Source: Synergistaceae bacterium
GTDB taxonomy: Bacteria; Synergistota; Synergistia; Synergistales; Aminobacteriaceae
DNA: 64,000 nt
NCBI GenBank assembly: GCA_017405525.1
Contig: JAFRAH010000038.1
Location: forward strand, 112,553 to 176,552
Reading direction: 5' to 3'
Shown: positions 42,315 through 50,617 of the stretch, piece by piece
Numbering within the stretch: position 1 is the stretch's first letter
Layout of the letters: each line of letters opens with the position of its first letter
The notes under the pieces: generated by a model
What the model saw: only the letters and a program-made list of their open reading frames with translations
Databases searched by the model: none
Told to the model about the DNA's origin: nothing
Position numbers and translations under genes: made by a program

Positions 42315-42893
42315 ATGGTTAGTGTCTTTCTCTCGTACCTGCCCTATGCACTGGTAACTACATTCACGCCCGGCCCGAATAACATCATGTCCCTCTACTC
42401 AGTGAGCACGTCAGGCTGGCGGAAAGGCAGCAGGGTTATTCTTGGGATATTCGCGGGGTTCTGTGTGGTCATGGCCGGGGTGATACTCTTCTGCCACGAA
42501 CTCGCAAAGTATATCCCTGAGCTCGTGGAGTACCTGAAGTACATCGGGGCGGCATATATCATCTGGCTTGCCTGGCACATCGCCACAAGCACACCGTCAG
42601 AGTCATCCGGGCATTCAGTGAGTTTCAGGAGCGGGTTAGTCCTCGCGCTCTCGAACGTAAAGGTGATACTCTACCTCATCACGATATTCACAGCCTACAT
42701 CATCCCTGCCGGGTCATCGTTCCCTGAGATGCTCCTTCATGGGGCGGCAATAATCGCAATAAGTGCCGTGAGCTGGTGTACTTGGGGGGCTGCCGGGGGA
42801 ATAATGCAGAGCTTCCTTGCTGAATACTACAGGCCGTTCAACATCGTTATGGGTCTCATTCTTGCTTGGTGTGCAATAAGGATAATGGGCTAG
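42315..42893 (+). CDS. LysE/RhtB-family amino-acid exporter
   Basis: 192 residues with six hydrophobic segments and the family N-terminus: YALVTTFTPGPNNIMSLYSV, then LGIFAGFCVVMAG. GAGGAGG precedes the ATG. LysE/RhtB proteins export amino acids. Members such as YfiK (EamB) of E. coli export O-acetylserine and cysteine. Being divergent from cysK-cysE with overlapping promoters, this one may do the same; that is inference from context. Confidence 0.85.
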   Translation: MVSVFLSYLPYALVTTFTPGPNNIMSLYSVSTSGWRKGSRVILGIFAGFCVVMAGVILFCHELAKYIPELVEYLKYIGAAYIIWLAWHIATSTPSESSGHSVSFRSGLVLALSNVKVILYLITIFTAYIIPAGSSFPEMLLHGAAIIAISAVSWCTWGAAGGIMQSFLAEYYRPFNIVMGLILAWCAIRIMG

Positions 42894-42911
42894 GCTAATT
42901 GCAATACTATT

Positions 42912-42940
42912 TTGACAATTCTCTATATTGAGTATATATT
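42912..42940 (+). promoter_or_regulatory. Sigma-70 promoter for the ATP-grasp operon
   Basis: TTGACA (42912-42917), a 17-base spacer and TATATT (42935-42940); the -35 is perfect. Confidence 0.7.
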
Positions 42941-42975
42941 ACCCCTCAAAAAAAATTGCAGGGGAGTTTTTCCAG

Positions 42976-44301
42976 ATGGCACTCACAGAAGAAGAGCTTT
43001 GCAGTCAGGCCGGGAGCGTCAACGAACAGCTTGCACGTTACGGCGTGAAGTTCGGCATCTACAAGAACGGCGAGTTTCATGAACAGCTATTCCCGTTTGA
43101 CGTTATACCCAGAGTTATAGGCCATGAAGAATTTTCGTACCTTGAGCGCGGCTTGAAGCAAAGGGTTACGGCACTGAATGAGTTTCTCAGGGACATTTAC
43201 TCGGACAGAAAGATCATTGCTGACGGCGTTATTGCTGAGGAGTTCATATACTCAGGGAGCGGCTACATTGCACAGTGTGATGGTGTTTCACCGCCGGGGG
43301 GAATTTACTCCCACATCTCAGGCATCGACCTTGTACAGGGCAAAAACGGAAGCTGGTACGTCCTTGAGGACAACCTGCGCATTCCTTCAGGGGCATCTTA
43401 CCCGATGATAGCCCGTGAGCTCTGCATGAGGAGCATTCCCGGAGCTTTCACCGGCAGCAGTACGGAGGACAACAGGAATTACCCGGAACTTCTGCGCCAC
43501 GTCATGGACTACGTGAACACCGGCGGCCACTCGGTCATACTCACTCCCGGAAGGTTCAACGCCGCATACTTCGAGCACTCATACTTCGCTGAGCGTACAG
43601 GGGCGAGGCTCGTTACCTGCGAGGATCTCACGGTCGAGAATGACAAGCTCTACTTCATCGACTATTCCGGCAAAAAGGAACAAGTAGGGGCAGTTTACCG
43701 CAGGATCTCGGACGAGTACCTTGACCCCGTGAACTTCAACAGGCAATCACTAATCGGCATCCCGCACATCTTCGACATCTACAGGAAAGGTAACGTTGCC
43801 CTCATCAACTCACCCGGTAACGGCGCGGCTGACGACAAGGGCATATATTACTTTGTCCCCAGAATGGTCAAGTACTACCTGGGCGAGGAGCCAATACTAC
43901 AGAACGCTCCGACATACCTGCCATACTATGACGCTGACATGAGCTATGTCCTTGAGCATTTCGACAGCCTAGTGATAAAGGACGTTGCTGAGGCAGGAGG
44001 TTACGGGGTTGTTTTTGGGAGCAAGCTCTCATCAGGGGAAAAGGAGAACTTCAAGGCCATGCTGAGATCAGAGCCAAGACGCTTTATCGCCCAGGAAGTG
44101 ATAGACTTCAGGGACATAGACATTTACGAGGACGGCCAAAGAGTCCCAAGGAAGGCAGATTTGCGGGCGTTTGTTCTGATGAGTGATGAACCTGTTGTGT
44201 GGAAGAGCGGCCTCACAAGGTTTTCACGCAATCCTGACTCCTTCATCGTCAACTCATCACAGGGCGGCGGCTTCAAGGATACATGGATACTCTCAGAGTG
44301 A
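42976..44301 (+). CDS. Circularly permuted ATP-grasp type 2 protein (COG2308-like)
   Basis: 441 residues from the ATG at 42976, with AGGGGAG upstream. It has the features of the DUF404/DUF407 pair: FPFDVIPRVIGHEEFSYLER, RVTALNEFLRDIYSDRKI, GSWYVLEDNLRIPSGASYPM and PRRFIAQEVIDFRDIDIYED. These proteins are ATP-grasp-like peptide-bond-forming enzymes with rearranged motifs. The two following genes, alpha-E and transglutaminase-like, are its standard genomic partners. The product is unknown. Confidence 0.85.
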   Translation: MALTEEELCSQAGSVNEQLARYGVKFGIYKNGEFHEQLFPFDVIPRVIGHEEFSYLERGLKQRVTALNEFLRDIYSDRKIIADGVIAEEFIYSGSGYIAQCDGVSPPGGIYSHISGIDLVQGKNGSWYVLEDNLRIPSGASYPMIARELCMRSIPGAFTGSSTEDNRNYPELLRHVMDYVNTGGHSVILTPGRFNAAYFEHSYFAERTGARLVTCEDLTVENDKLYFIDYSGKKEQVGAVYRRISDEYLDPVNFNRQSLIGIPHIFDIYRKGNVALINSPGNGAADDKGIYYFVPRMVKYYLGEEPILQNAPTYLPYYDADMSYVLEHFDSLVIKDVAEAGGYGVVFGSKLSSGEKENFKAMLRSEPRRFIAQEVIDFRDIDIYEDGQRVPRKADLRAFVLMSDEPVVWKSGLTRFSRNPDSFIVNSSQGGGFKDTWILSE

Positions 44302-44314
44302 AGGGGTGCTATTG

Positions 44315-44914
44315 ATGGCGATACTATCATGTGGGAACAGTGAAAGGCTTTTCTGGCTCGGACGTTACAGCGAGAGGGTCTACACGGGAATACGGACATT
44401 GCAGGCACAATCCGGGACGTGGAGCAGTCAGGCAGGAAGAACATGCTTTGACGACTCCAATCCCGAATCACTCTGCAGCAGCCTCATGCGTGCCTACGAC
44501 AACGCAATAGTACTCAGGGACGAGATAGGCAGCGAGACGTTCAGCTATATACAGATGGCGGTCTACTGCATGAACTCGGCGAAGAGATCTCCTGCACCGT
44601 TGCTACAGCTCCAGAAGGTCAACGACAACATAGCCGCATTCTGGGGCATGGCCGACGACGTAATCAGTGATGAGCACGTCAGGGGGATCATCAAGCTGGG
44701 GAAGAGGATAGAGCGTGTTGACCTTTACGCACGGAACAACGCGGGGAATGACGACATACGCCGCGAAGTAATGAGATTGACCTACAGGATAGAGAAGACG
44801 GGACTACACTACAGCCCTGAAACTCTCTCGGCACTTAATGAGCTTGCTGAAGAGAGGGACATTAACCGCCACGAAATTATACGGAAGGTTGAGAGCCTGA
44901 TTAGTTTTTCCTGA
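44315..44914 (+). CDS. Alpha-E domain protein (COG2307-like)
   Basis: 199 residues, all alpha-helical. The start MAILSCGNSERLFWLGRYSERVYTG is typical, with the family's early R-x-x-E-R-x-Y motif. AAGGGG is upstream; the frame extends back to 44183 over the previous gene but homologues start here. Function is unknown; it co-occurs with the ATP-grasp protein and the transglutaminase on either side. Confidence 0.8.
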   Translation: MAILSCGNSERLFWLGRYSERVYTGIRTLQAQSGTWSSQAGRTCFDDSNPESLCSSLMRAYDNAIVLRDEIGSETFSYIQMAVYCMNSAKRSPAPLLQLQKVNDNIAAFWGMADDVISDEHVRGIIKLGKRIERVDLYARNNAGNDDIRREVMRLTYRIEKTGLHYSPETLSALNELAEERDINRHEIIRKVESLISFS

Positions 44915-44916
44915 CC

Positions 44917-45705
44917 ATGAGGAGACTACGCTACAGCTACCACATGCAGCTGAACTTTGAGGAGCCGGTGAGGGAACACAACTTCAAGCTGCGTTGCTTC
45001 CCCTCAACTGACGCGCGGCAGAAAATCTCCGACGAGCGCATAAAGATTTACCCCGTCCACTTCAGCAACTCAGAGAGGGACTCATTCGGGAACATGTGCA
45101 TTTACGGGACGGCAAAGCAGATACACTCCCACTTCTCCGTTGATGTTACCGGGACTGCTGAGATTGACATTAACGGCAGGATTACCGCAGAGCCCCATAA
45201 GTCGGGGATCTTCAAGTACGAGACACCGCTGACGAGAGCCGGGAAAAGCATCCGTGAGTTCCACATGAGCCTTGACCCCATGAACTGGATGAGCCACTAC
45301 GAGCGCGCCCTGTACATGATGCATGAGCTGTATGACGACTTCACGTATTCGCCGGGAACTACAGGGATTGCCACGACAGCAGAGCAGTCCTTTGAGTTTC
45401 GGCGTGGGGTGTGTCAGGATTACGCGCATATATTGCTGGCACTCTGCAGGCTCGAACGTATACCCTGCCGTTACGTTGCCGGGATGATTCCGGGTGAGGG
45501 TGCTACCCATGCTTGGACTGAAGTACTTGACGGGGATATTTGGCGGCCAATTGACCCGACGCACAACAGGGAATGCGGTGATACATACATCAAGTTTTCT
45601 TCAGGGCGTGATGCTCAGGACTGCGCGATAAACCAGGGAGTATTCTACGGAGGAGGCAGGCAGGTTCAGGAGGTCAGGGTTGTAGTGAGTGAGATTTTGC
45701 CGTAA
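44917..45705 (+). CDS. Transglutaminase-like cysteine peptidase
   Basis: 262 residues. An N-terminal beta region is followed by the papain-like transglutaminase core with the catalytic triad Cys (RRGVCQDYAHI), His (GATHAWTEV) and Asp (WRPIDPTHNR). It follows the alpha-E gene by two bases. In this gene trio it is predicted to hydrolyse or crosslink the peptide made by the ATP-grasp enzyme; no direct evidence exists here. Confidence 0.85.
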   Translation: MRRLRYSYHMQLNFEEPVREHNFKLRCFPSTDARQKISDERIKIYPVHFSNSERDSFGNMCIYGTAKQIHSHFSVDVTGTAEIDINGRITAEPHKSGIFKYETPLTRAGKSIREFHMSLDPMNWMSHYERALYMMHELYDDFTYSPGTTGIATTAEQSFEFRRGVCQDYAHILLALCRLERIPCRYVAGMIPGEGATHAWTEVLDGDIWRPIDPTHNRECGDTYIKFSSGRDAQDCAINQGVFYGGGRQVQEVRVVVSEILP

Positions 45706-45707
45706 CG

Positions 45708-45755
45708 CACAAAAACAGCAGGCCATGACTTCCCACAACCTGCTGTGAATTTTAC
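45708..45755. terminator. Bidirectional terminator between convergent operons
   Basis: A perfect stem, ACAGCAGG (45715-45722) with CCTGCTGT (45739-45746), flanked by AAAA and TTTT. Confidence 0.8.
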
Positions 45756-47368
45756 CGCCTCTTCCTGAACATCAGGAGAGCCATCGCCATAACGCAAGCC
45801 CACAACATCAAGCCCGCATTTTGCGCACCGCATCCTCCCGCACTGCCCAAGCTCAAGACTTCATCGCTGAACACAGCAACATCCATCATCGCGTCCCCGA
45901 AGCCAGTAATGTAGTCATACGTCATCTTCACGGGGTCATCACTGAATCTTGCCGTGCCTGTATCACGATCATATTCTGCCGAAATCTCCATGCCGTCAAT
46001 GTTCCACGCCTTGAGGTTGGTTACGTTCTCCGCTCCTGTGTATTCCGCCGCCGTAAAGAGTTCCGCGAACTTATCCCTGAAGCTGAAGACACGCCCGATA
46101 TTCCAGCCGGTTATTTGCTGGTTGTTACAGGTGAGCTCCGTCAAAAGCCTGAACGTGTAGGCATCGAGCATGTGAAGACTGTTATTGTGGCAGTCAAGGA
46201 CATTCAGCGAGACACAGCCCGAAAGCCTCAGCTCCTCAAGCCGACAGTCCGAGCAGTCGAGAACTTCAAGCCCCGTGCAGTCCTCAGCGTCAAGCCTCGT
46301 TATTGGAGTATTGCTGACGTTGAGCGTCCTCAGTGTCTCACAGCCCGAAATGTTCACCTCACTGAGACTCTCACAGCCCGAAGCGTCAACGTGCTCGACA
46401 TTGCTGCCCGTGAGTGTCAGTGTCTTCATGGCCGGGTTTCCTGAGACATCCACGCTCTTGACGGCCGAATTGCCATTAAGGTCAACAGTCTCAAGGCTCA
46501 GAGCCTCCCTCAAGTCAAGACGCTCAAGGTTCGTGAACTCCTCAAGTCCCGTCAGGTCCCGGACGTTAGAGCCAACCTTCAGCGACTTCACTGCGGCCTT
46601 CTGTTCGGGTGTCATGTTCCGCAGAATGTCCGCAAGGCTTATCGTTCCTCCTCCTGAACCGGGCGGCTCATTGTCTCCAATGTCGACATATTCCGGCGGT
46701 TTGGGCACAACGTCGGGCGGCTTGGGCACAATCTCAGCGGATATAGTTACGTCCTTGCTCCCTGTTGCGCGCATTATGGGAACGTCCCCCGAAACATGAA
46801 CGACTGCCGTAATCCCCAGCACTGCCACGCCACTGAATGCCCCCGTTGTTCCTGAGAGCCTGAACTCGTGATGATGCCTCGTTGTCCCGGTGGTTAGGGT
46901 GTCAGAGCTCAGCAACTCGCCCGAAGCATTGAGCCACGCTGGAAGCCCGGCAATTCCGAGAGTATATCTGTACTCGTCATATCCCCTGTCATTGAGCGAC
47001 AATGTTACGTCAACGCTGAAGGTCTCCGCGAAAGTCTCACCTGACCTCACCGTGAAGTCATCAGAGCGTGCCGTTATTGCCACGTCCGCAGACATGAGGA
47101 GCTCGCCGTGAATGTTCCTGTACTCCGTCTCAGTCTCAGTTACGCTACGGCCATGTGAGTCCGTGAATGTCCGTGTCTCAGTTCTTGAGCCGGTGAATAT
47201 CCCCCGTCCGTCAAGGAAATCTGCGCTGACCTCGTGGCTTGGGGGTTGGGGTGCCGCCGTGATGGTGAGTGTGAGCCTCGTCCTCATTACCGCCGCATCT
47301 GAAGGTACAGCCGCAAGGAGTAGCACAAGAATTATTGCCGCAAGTATATTCTTCCTCATTGTATTCAT
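45752..47368 (-). CDS. Leucine-rich-repeat-like surface protein with Synergist-CTERM anchor
   Basis: 538 residues: a signal peptide, a beta-rich N-terminal half (MRTRLTLTITAAPQPP...), a Pro-rich hinge (PKPPDVVPKPPEYVDIG), then about ten LRR-like units (LERLDLREALSLETVDLNGN, LKTLNVS-type repeats). The C-terminus has SAGGCGAQNAG, a hydrophobic helix and FRKRR, the layout of the Synergist-CTERM sorting signal. It is probably surface-anchored and may bind host or partner proteins. It shares TRLTLTI and SLADIL segments with the 284-residue protein of the same operon. Confidence 0.75.
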   Translation of the reverse strand: MNTMRKNILAAIILVLLLAAVPSDAAVMRTRLTLTITAAPQPPSHEVSADFLDGRGIFTGSRTETRTFTDSHGRSVTETETEYRNIHGELLMSADVAITARSDDFTVRSGETFAETFSVDVTLSLNDRGYDEYRYTLGIAGLPAWLNASGELLSSDTLTTGTTRHHHEFRLSGTTGAFSGVAVLGITAVVHVSGDVPIMRATGSKDVTISAEIVPKPPDVVPKPPEYVDIGDNEPPGSGGGTISLADILRNMTPEQKAAVKSLKVGSNVRDLTGLEEFTNLERLDLREALSLETVDLNGNSAVKSVDVSGNPAMKTLTLTGSNVEHVDASGCESLSEVNISGCETLRTLNVSNTPITRLDAEDCTGLEVLDCSDCRLEELRLSGCVSLNVLDCHNNSLHMLDAYTFRLLTELTCNNQQITGWNIGRVFSFRDKFAELFTAAEYTGAENVTNLKAWNIDGMEISAEYDRDTGTARFSDDPVKMTYDYITGFGDAMMDVAVFSDEVLSLGSAGGCGAQNAGLMLWACVMAMALLMFRKRR

Positions 47369-47398
47369 CCCTCCCTTCTTCCTCTGGATTTTGTGTTC

Positions 47399-47767
47399 CT
47401 ACTCAGCCTCAATCGTCAGCCGTATCTCCGCGCCGTTAAGCCTCGTCCCGTCAGGTGAATAGCACTCGTACTTCATGACTGCGTTGCGGTAGGTGCCACG
47501 TTCCAGCACCCGTTCAAGGTCAATTCTGAGGAATGCCTCGCCGGGTTCAAGAACATCATCTGCCGTCCATATCTCCGTGCCGTCCTGAAGGTGTATGCTC
47601 ATTCGGAAGGAGCATGTGTTCTCTTCAGGGTTGCGGAAAATGACATTCTGGGTGATTTCTCCGGCCTTGAAGTGGAGGGTCTCATAGCCGGGAATGAGTA
47701 TGTCCGTGCAGTGTGCAGGGCAGGAGCTCAGGGACAGAATGAGCGCGAGAAGGGCTGCCTTCATCAT
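47399..47767 (-). CDS. Small exported protein of the surface operon, possible lipoprotein
   Basis: 122 residues. The leader ALLALILSLSSC carries a lipobox-like LSSC, though simple secretion is also possible. The mature part is beta-rich (GYETLHFKAGEITQNVIFRN, EPGEAFLRIDLERVLERGTY, RLNGAEIRLTIEAE). No family is recognised. Its position between two surface proteins suggests an accessory or chaperone-like role outside the cytoplasm. Confidence 0.6.
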   Translation of the reverse strand: MMKAALLALILSLSSCPAHCTDILIPGYETLHFKAGEITQNVIFRNPEENTCSFRMSIHLQDGTEIWTADDVLEPGEAFLRIDLERVLERGTYRNAVMKYECYSPDGTRLNGAEIRLTIEAE

Positions 47768-47773
47768 GGCGTT

Positions 47774-48628
47774 CTAGTCTTGCTTGGTGAGTGTGCTGGT
47801 TATGTCCGCGTCGTTGACTTCCACGCTGGCGAGTGCAGCATAGTTGGGATTCATACCTCCTGCATCTATCGTGTAGGTGTTAGCGTTCAGGTTGAAAGTG
47901 TATGAGAACTGAGGGTAGAATGTCCCGCCCTCAAAATACCCAAACGTTACGACAAGATTCCCGGAGGTTGCCGTTGCCTGACCTGCCTGATCGTCCACAT
48001 CGCTGGTCTGTGTGAATGTGCCGTTGTCGTTCCTGAAGCTGACCTCATCACCGCCGGAACATGAGACCGTCAGGGTTGCGCCGTTCGTGAGCACGTCAGC
48101 AAGTGATACCGCACCTGCGCCCTGGACCGCAACAGTGTACGTGATCTCGTCCTCGTATGTTCCGTTGGGCTTGCTGCTGTAGTCCTCAACCTGGACACCT
48201 ACAGCCTTGCTCGTCCCGGTGAAGTTGTCGCTAGCGTCCTTTGCGTTGATCTCTGCCGCCGTGAACTCGAACCTTGTCGTTGCTGACGTGTCGGACTCTG
48301 CAGTCTTGAGGGTGTAGCTGATTGAGTTTTCCCCGGACTTCAGGGCGAAGCTGTTAGTGCTTGCCGCCGTAACTACGAGTTTCTTTGACGTGTCGAAGCC
48401 TGCGTTTGAGCCGTTGTACTTGGCCGTGATATTGCCCAGTGAGTTCCAGCCCGAAGACGTTATCGTGAAGTCTGCCGGGACCGTGAGAAGATATGCCTCA
48501 TCGTACACCGGGCCTGCGCTTGCTATCGTGAGTGTGAGCCTGGTCTTATAGTCTGCGGCCTGAGCGAGGGTTGCGCCGAAGAACATCATGCTTGCGAGAA
48601 TTACTGCTGATATTTTCCTGAGTGTCAT
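47774..48628 (-). CDS. Exported beta-rich surface protein
   Basis: 284 residues with a clear signal peptide (ISAVILASMMFFGATLAQAA). The mature chain is Ser/Thr/Asn/Asp-rich and beta-predicted, with TRLTLTIASAGPVYDEAYLL at the start and NANTYTIDAGGMNPNY near the end. It has no anchor of its own. First gene of the three-gene surface operon; a fibre or adhesin subunit is plausible, but no family is recognised. Confidence 0.6.
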   Translation of the reverse strand: MTLRKISAVILASMMFFGATLAQAADYKTRLTLTIASAGPVYDEAYLLTVPADFTITSSGWNSLGNITAKYNGSNAGFDTSKKLVVTAASTNSFALKSGENSISYTLKTAESDTSATTRFEFTAAEINAKDASDNFTGTSKAVGVQVEDYSSKPNGTYEDEITYTVAVQGAGAVSLADVLTNGATLTVSCSGGDEVSFRNDNGTFTQTSDVDDQAGQATATSGNLVVTFGYFEGGTFYPQFSYTFNLNANTYTIDAGGMNPNYAALASVEVNDADITSTLTKQD

Positions 48629-48984
48629 TGTGATTTTCTCTCCTTCTGTGGTTATGTCTCATGGAATGCGGAAATGTCTCATCCGCAACGTGAACTTGCG
48701 CGTGTCTTGAAGGAGAATGTCAGGTGAACCCGGAAGTGTGGGGGGATTTCAGACAAGAGGATACCGACAGCCGACAGCCGATTATAGGCATGATTTTTGC
48801 GTTCTGTCAAGGGTGATAGTGCCTGTAACACTGCTTAATCCTCTTCAGTTCTGTGTGAAATTTTATGTTCGAGTATTATACACCGTGAAGTGTCGTATGC
48901 TCATGAATTGTAACTGTTGACATTGCAGAATGAGCCTGTAAAATTTTCATGTAACAAATCACCTTACAGGAGGAACATTCCCAC
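48629..48984. promoter_or_regulatory. Divergent intergenic region with promoters on both strands
   Basis: No gene is seen. On plus, TTGACA (48917-48922), 16 bases and TAAAAT (48939-48944) precede the NAD(P)-binding gene. On minus, TATAAT (48880-48875) with a weak -35 TGAGCA could drive the surface operon, leaving an untranslated leader of about 240 bases. A short CCGACAG tandem (48764-48777) lies in that leader. Confidence 0.5.
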
Positions 48985-49614
48985 ATGAAGATAGCAGTAG
49001 TATGCGCAAACGGAAAAGCAGGAAGCCTCATAGTCAGCGAGGCAGTATCACGCGGCCTTGACGTTACGGCAGTAGTCCGCGGCAACAACAAGACCAAAGC
49101 ACCCAACACACTCATCAAGGACATCATGGAGCTCACAGCCGGAGACCTGAAGGGCTATGACGTTGTGATAGACGCATTCGGGGCATGGACACCTGAGACC
49201 CTCCCGATGCACAGCAAGAGCCTCAAGGTGTTATGCGACGCTCTCTCAGGGAGTGAGGCGAGATTGCTCGTTGTCGGCGGTGCAGGAAGCCTCTACGTCA
49301 ACCCCGAACACACAGTGCAGCTCTACCAGACCCCGGAATTTCCCGAAGGCTACAAGCCCCTTGCGATGGCTCAGGCCAAGGCACTCGATGAGCTAAGGAA
49401 ACGCGATGACGTAAGGTGGACGTTCGTCAGCCCTGCAGGAGACTTCCAGGCAGACGGTGCGAGAACAGGGAAGTACATTCTTTCGGGCGAGGAACTCACG
49501 CTCAACTCGAAGGGTGAAAGCATCATCAGCTATGCAGACTACGCAGTGGCCATGATTGACGAGGCGGTCAAGGGTAATCACATCAGGCAGAGAATTTCAG
49601 TAGTAAGGGAGTAA
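48985..49614 (+). CDS. NAD(P)-binding SDR-type protein
   Basis: 209 residues. Rossmann fold with the dinucleotide loop VVCANGKAGSLIVSEAVSRG (a variant of G-x-x-G-x-x-G), VVIDAFGAWTP and LLVVGGAGSLYV. It resembles YwnB/flavin-reductase-like atypical short-chain dehydrogenases. AGGAGG precedes the ATG. The substrate is unknown. The MBL-like gene starts five bases downstream. Confidence 0.8.
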   Translation: MKIAVVCANGKAGSLIVSEAVSRGLDVTAVVRGNNKTKAPNTLIKDIMELTAGDLKGYDVVIDAFGAWTPETLPMHSKSLKVLCDALSGSEARLLVVGGAGSLYVNPEHTVQLYQTPEFPEGYKPLAMAQAKALDELRKRDDVRWTFVSPAGDFQADGARTGKYILSGEELTLNSKGESIISYADYAVAMIDEAVKGNHIRQRISVVRE

Positions 49615-49619
49615 TCACA

Positions 49620-50474
49620 ATGAAGACAGGAAAAATTTTTGCGGCAATAGTTGCGGTTATGGCGTTGGCATCATCAGGTTTTGCGGCAACTGTAAGCGTC
49701 GGGAACATGAGCGTCCTGAACTTTGACGGCGGCATCAAGCTCCATGCATACGGAACAGCCGACAACATGAACGATTACTGCTACATAGTGGAGAGCCCCG
49801 AAGGCCTCGTGTTGATCGAGAGCACAGCCTACAAGGAGAACGTCAACGCTGTAGCTGAGTATATCCGTTCACTGGGGAAGCCACTTGCCGGTGCATTGCT
49901 CTCATACCACCCAAACGGCTATAAGTCCTACGGTGATGTGAAGGTTTACGCCACGAAGAACGCCCTCAAGAGCTGGGCAGAAGGCGGGAGCGTCTGGGGA
50001 TTGACTCAGACATTCATCATGGCACTGGGCGACAAGGTAGCTGATGACCTCCCTGACACTGCGGAGATCATCGAGGAAGGCCAGACCGTGAAACTTGCGG
50101 GGCTTGAGTTCGTGATTCTCCACGAGTCAGACGGCGAGGACTACGGCATCTACATTCCGGCAATCAATGCAGTATACCGCCACATGATGGGCTCAAAGAC
50201 ACACAACATACTTCCTGCGATACCCTACATTGAGGCAGAGATTGCGGAGCTCAAGGGCTATCAGGACAAGGGATATTCACTCGTCCTAACGTCCCATCAT
50301 GAGCCAGAGGGCAAGGAGGCAGTTGCTGAGAAGATAGCGTACCTTGAGAAGGTCTTAGAGTTGGCGAGGGGCTCAAGGAACAGGGAAGAGTTCATTTCAA
50401 GAGTTACAGCGGCATTTCCGGACTACAACGGCAGGGAATATCTGGAGATGAGCGCGGGGGCCTTGTTCCCGTAG
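49620..50474 (+). CDS. Exported metallo-beta-lactamase-fold-like protein with degenerate metal site
   Basis: 284 residues with a signal peptide (KIFAAIVAVMALASSGFAAT). The opening strands (NDYCYIVESPEGLVLIESTA) and the general order follow the MBL fold. Where HxHxDH is expected the sequence is SYHPNGY, keeping only one His. The mid-chain Asp region is YRHMMGSKTHNIL, and a SHHEP stretch takes the place of the last metal His. A zinc hydrolase is therefore doubtful; a binding role or altered chemistry is possible. Confidence 0.6.
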   Translation: MKTGKIFAAIVAVMALASSGFAATVSVGNMSVLNFDGGIKLHAYGTADNMNDYCYIVESPEGLVLIESTAYKENVNAVAEYIRSLGKPLAGALLSYHPNGYKSYGDVKVYATKNALKSWAEGGSVWGLTQTFIMALGDKVADDLPDTAEIIEEGQTVKLAGLEFVILHESDGEDYGIYIPAINAVYRHMMGSKTHNILPAIPYIEAEIAELKGYQDKGYSLVLTSHHEPEGKEAVAEKIAYLEKVLELARGSRNREEFISRVTAAFPDYNGREYLEMSAGALFP

Positions 50475-50498
50475 CAGTTGCGGTTAATCGTGAAAGTT

Positions 50499-50550
50499 AG
50501 CGGGCTGTTTATGAGGGGGTTATGCGTCCTTCATTGACAGCCCGTTTTTG
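50499..50550 (+). terminator. Terminator after the MBL-like gene
   Basis: CGGGCTGT (50501-50508) and ACAGCCCG (50537-50544) form a perfect stem with a 28-base loop, followed by TTTTTG. Confidence 0.55.
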
Positions 50551-50617
50551 TTGCCCTGTTACATTTTTCCGCGCGTGAAGTATTTTTGTCGGGTCATGGC
50601 CGGAATTTCTGAGAGCT

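Noticed and set aside
45821..46799. Long open frames opposite the LRR-like surface gene
   Set aside because: They mirror the repeat-rich composition of the minus-strand gene, have no ribosome sites, and resemble no protein family.
48764..48781. CCGACAG tandem as a second phase-variation repeat
   Set aside because: Only two full copies plus four bases, outside any coding frame and too short to slip often.
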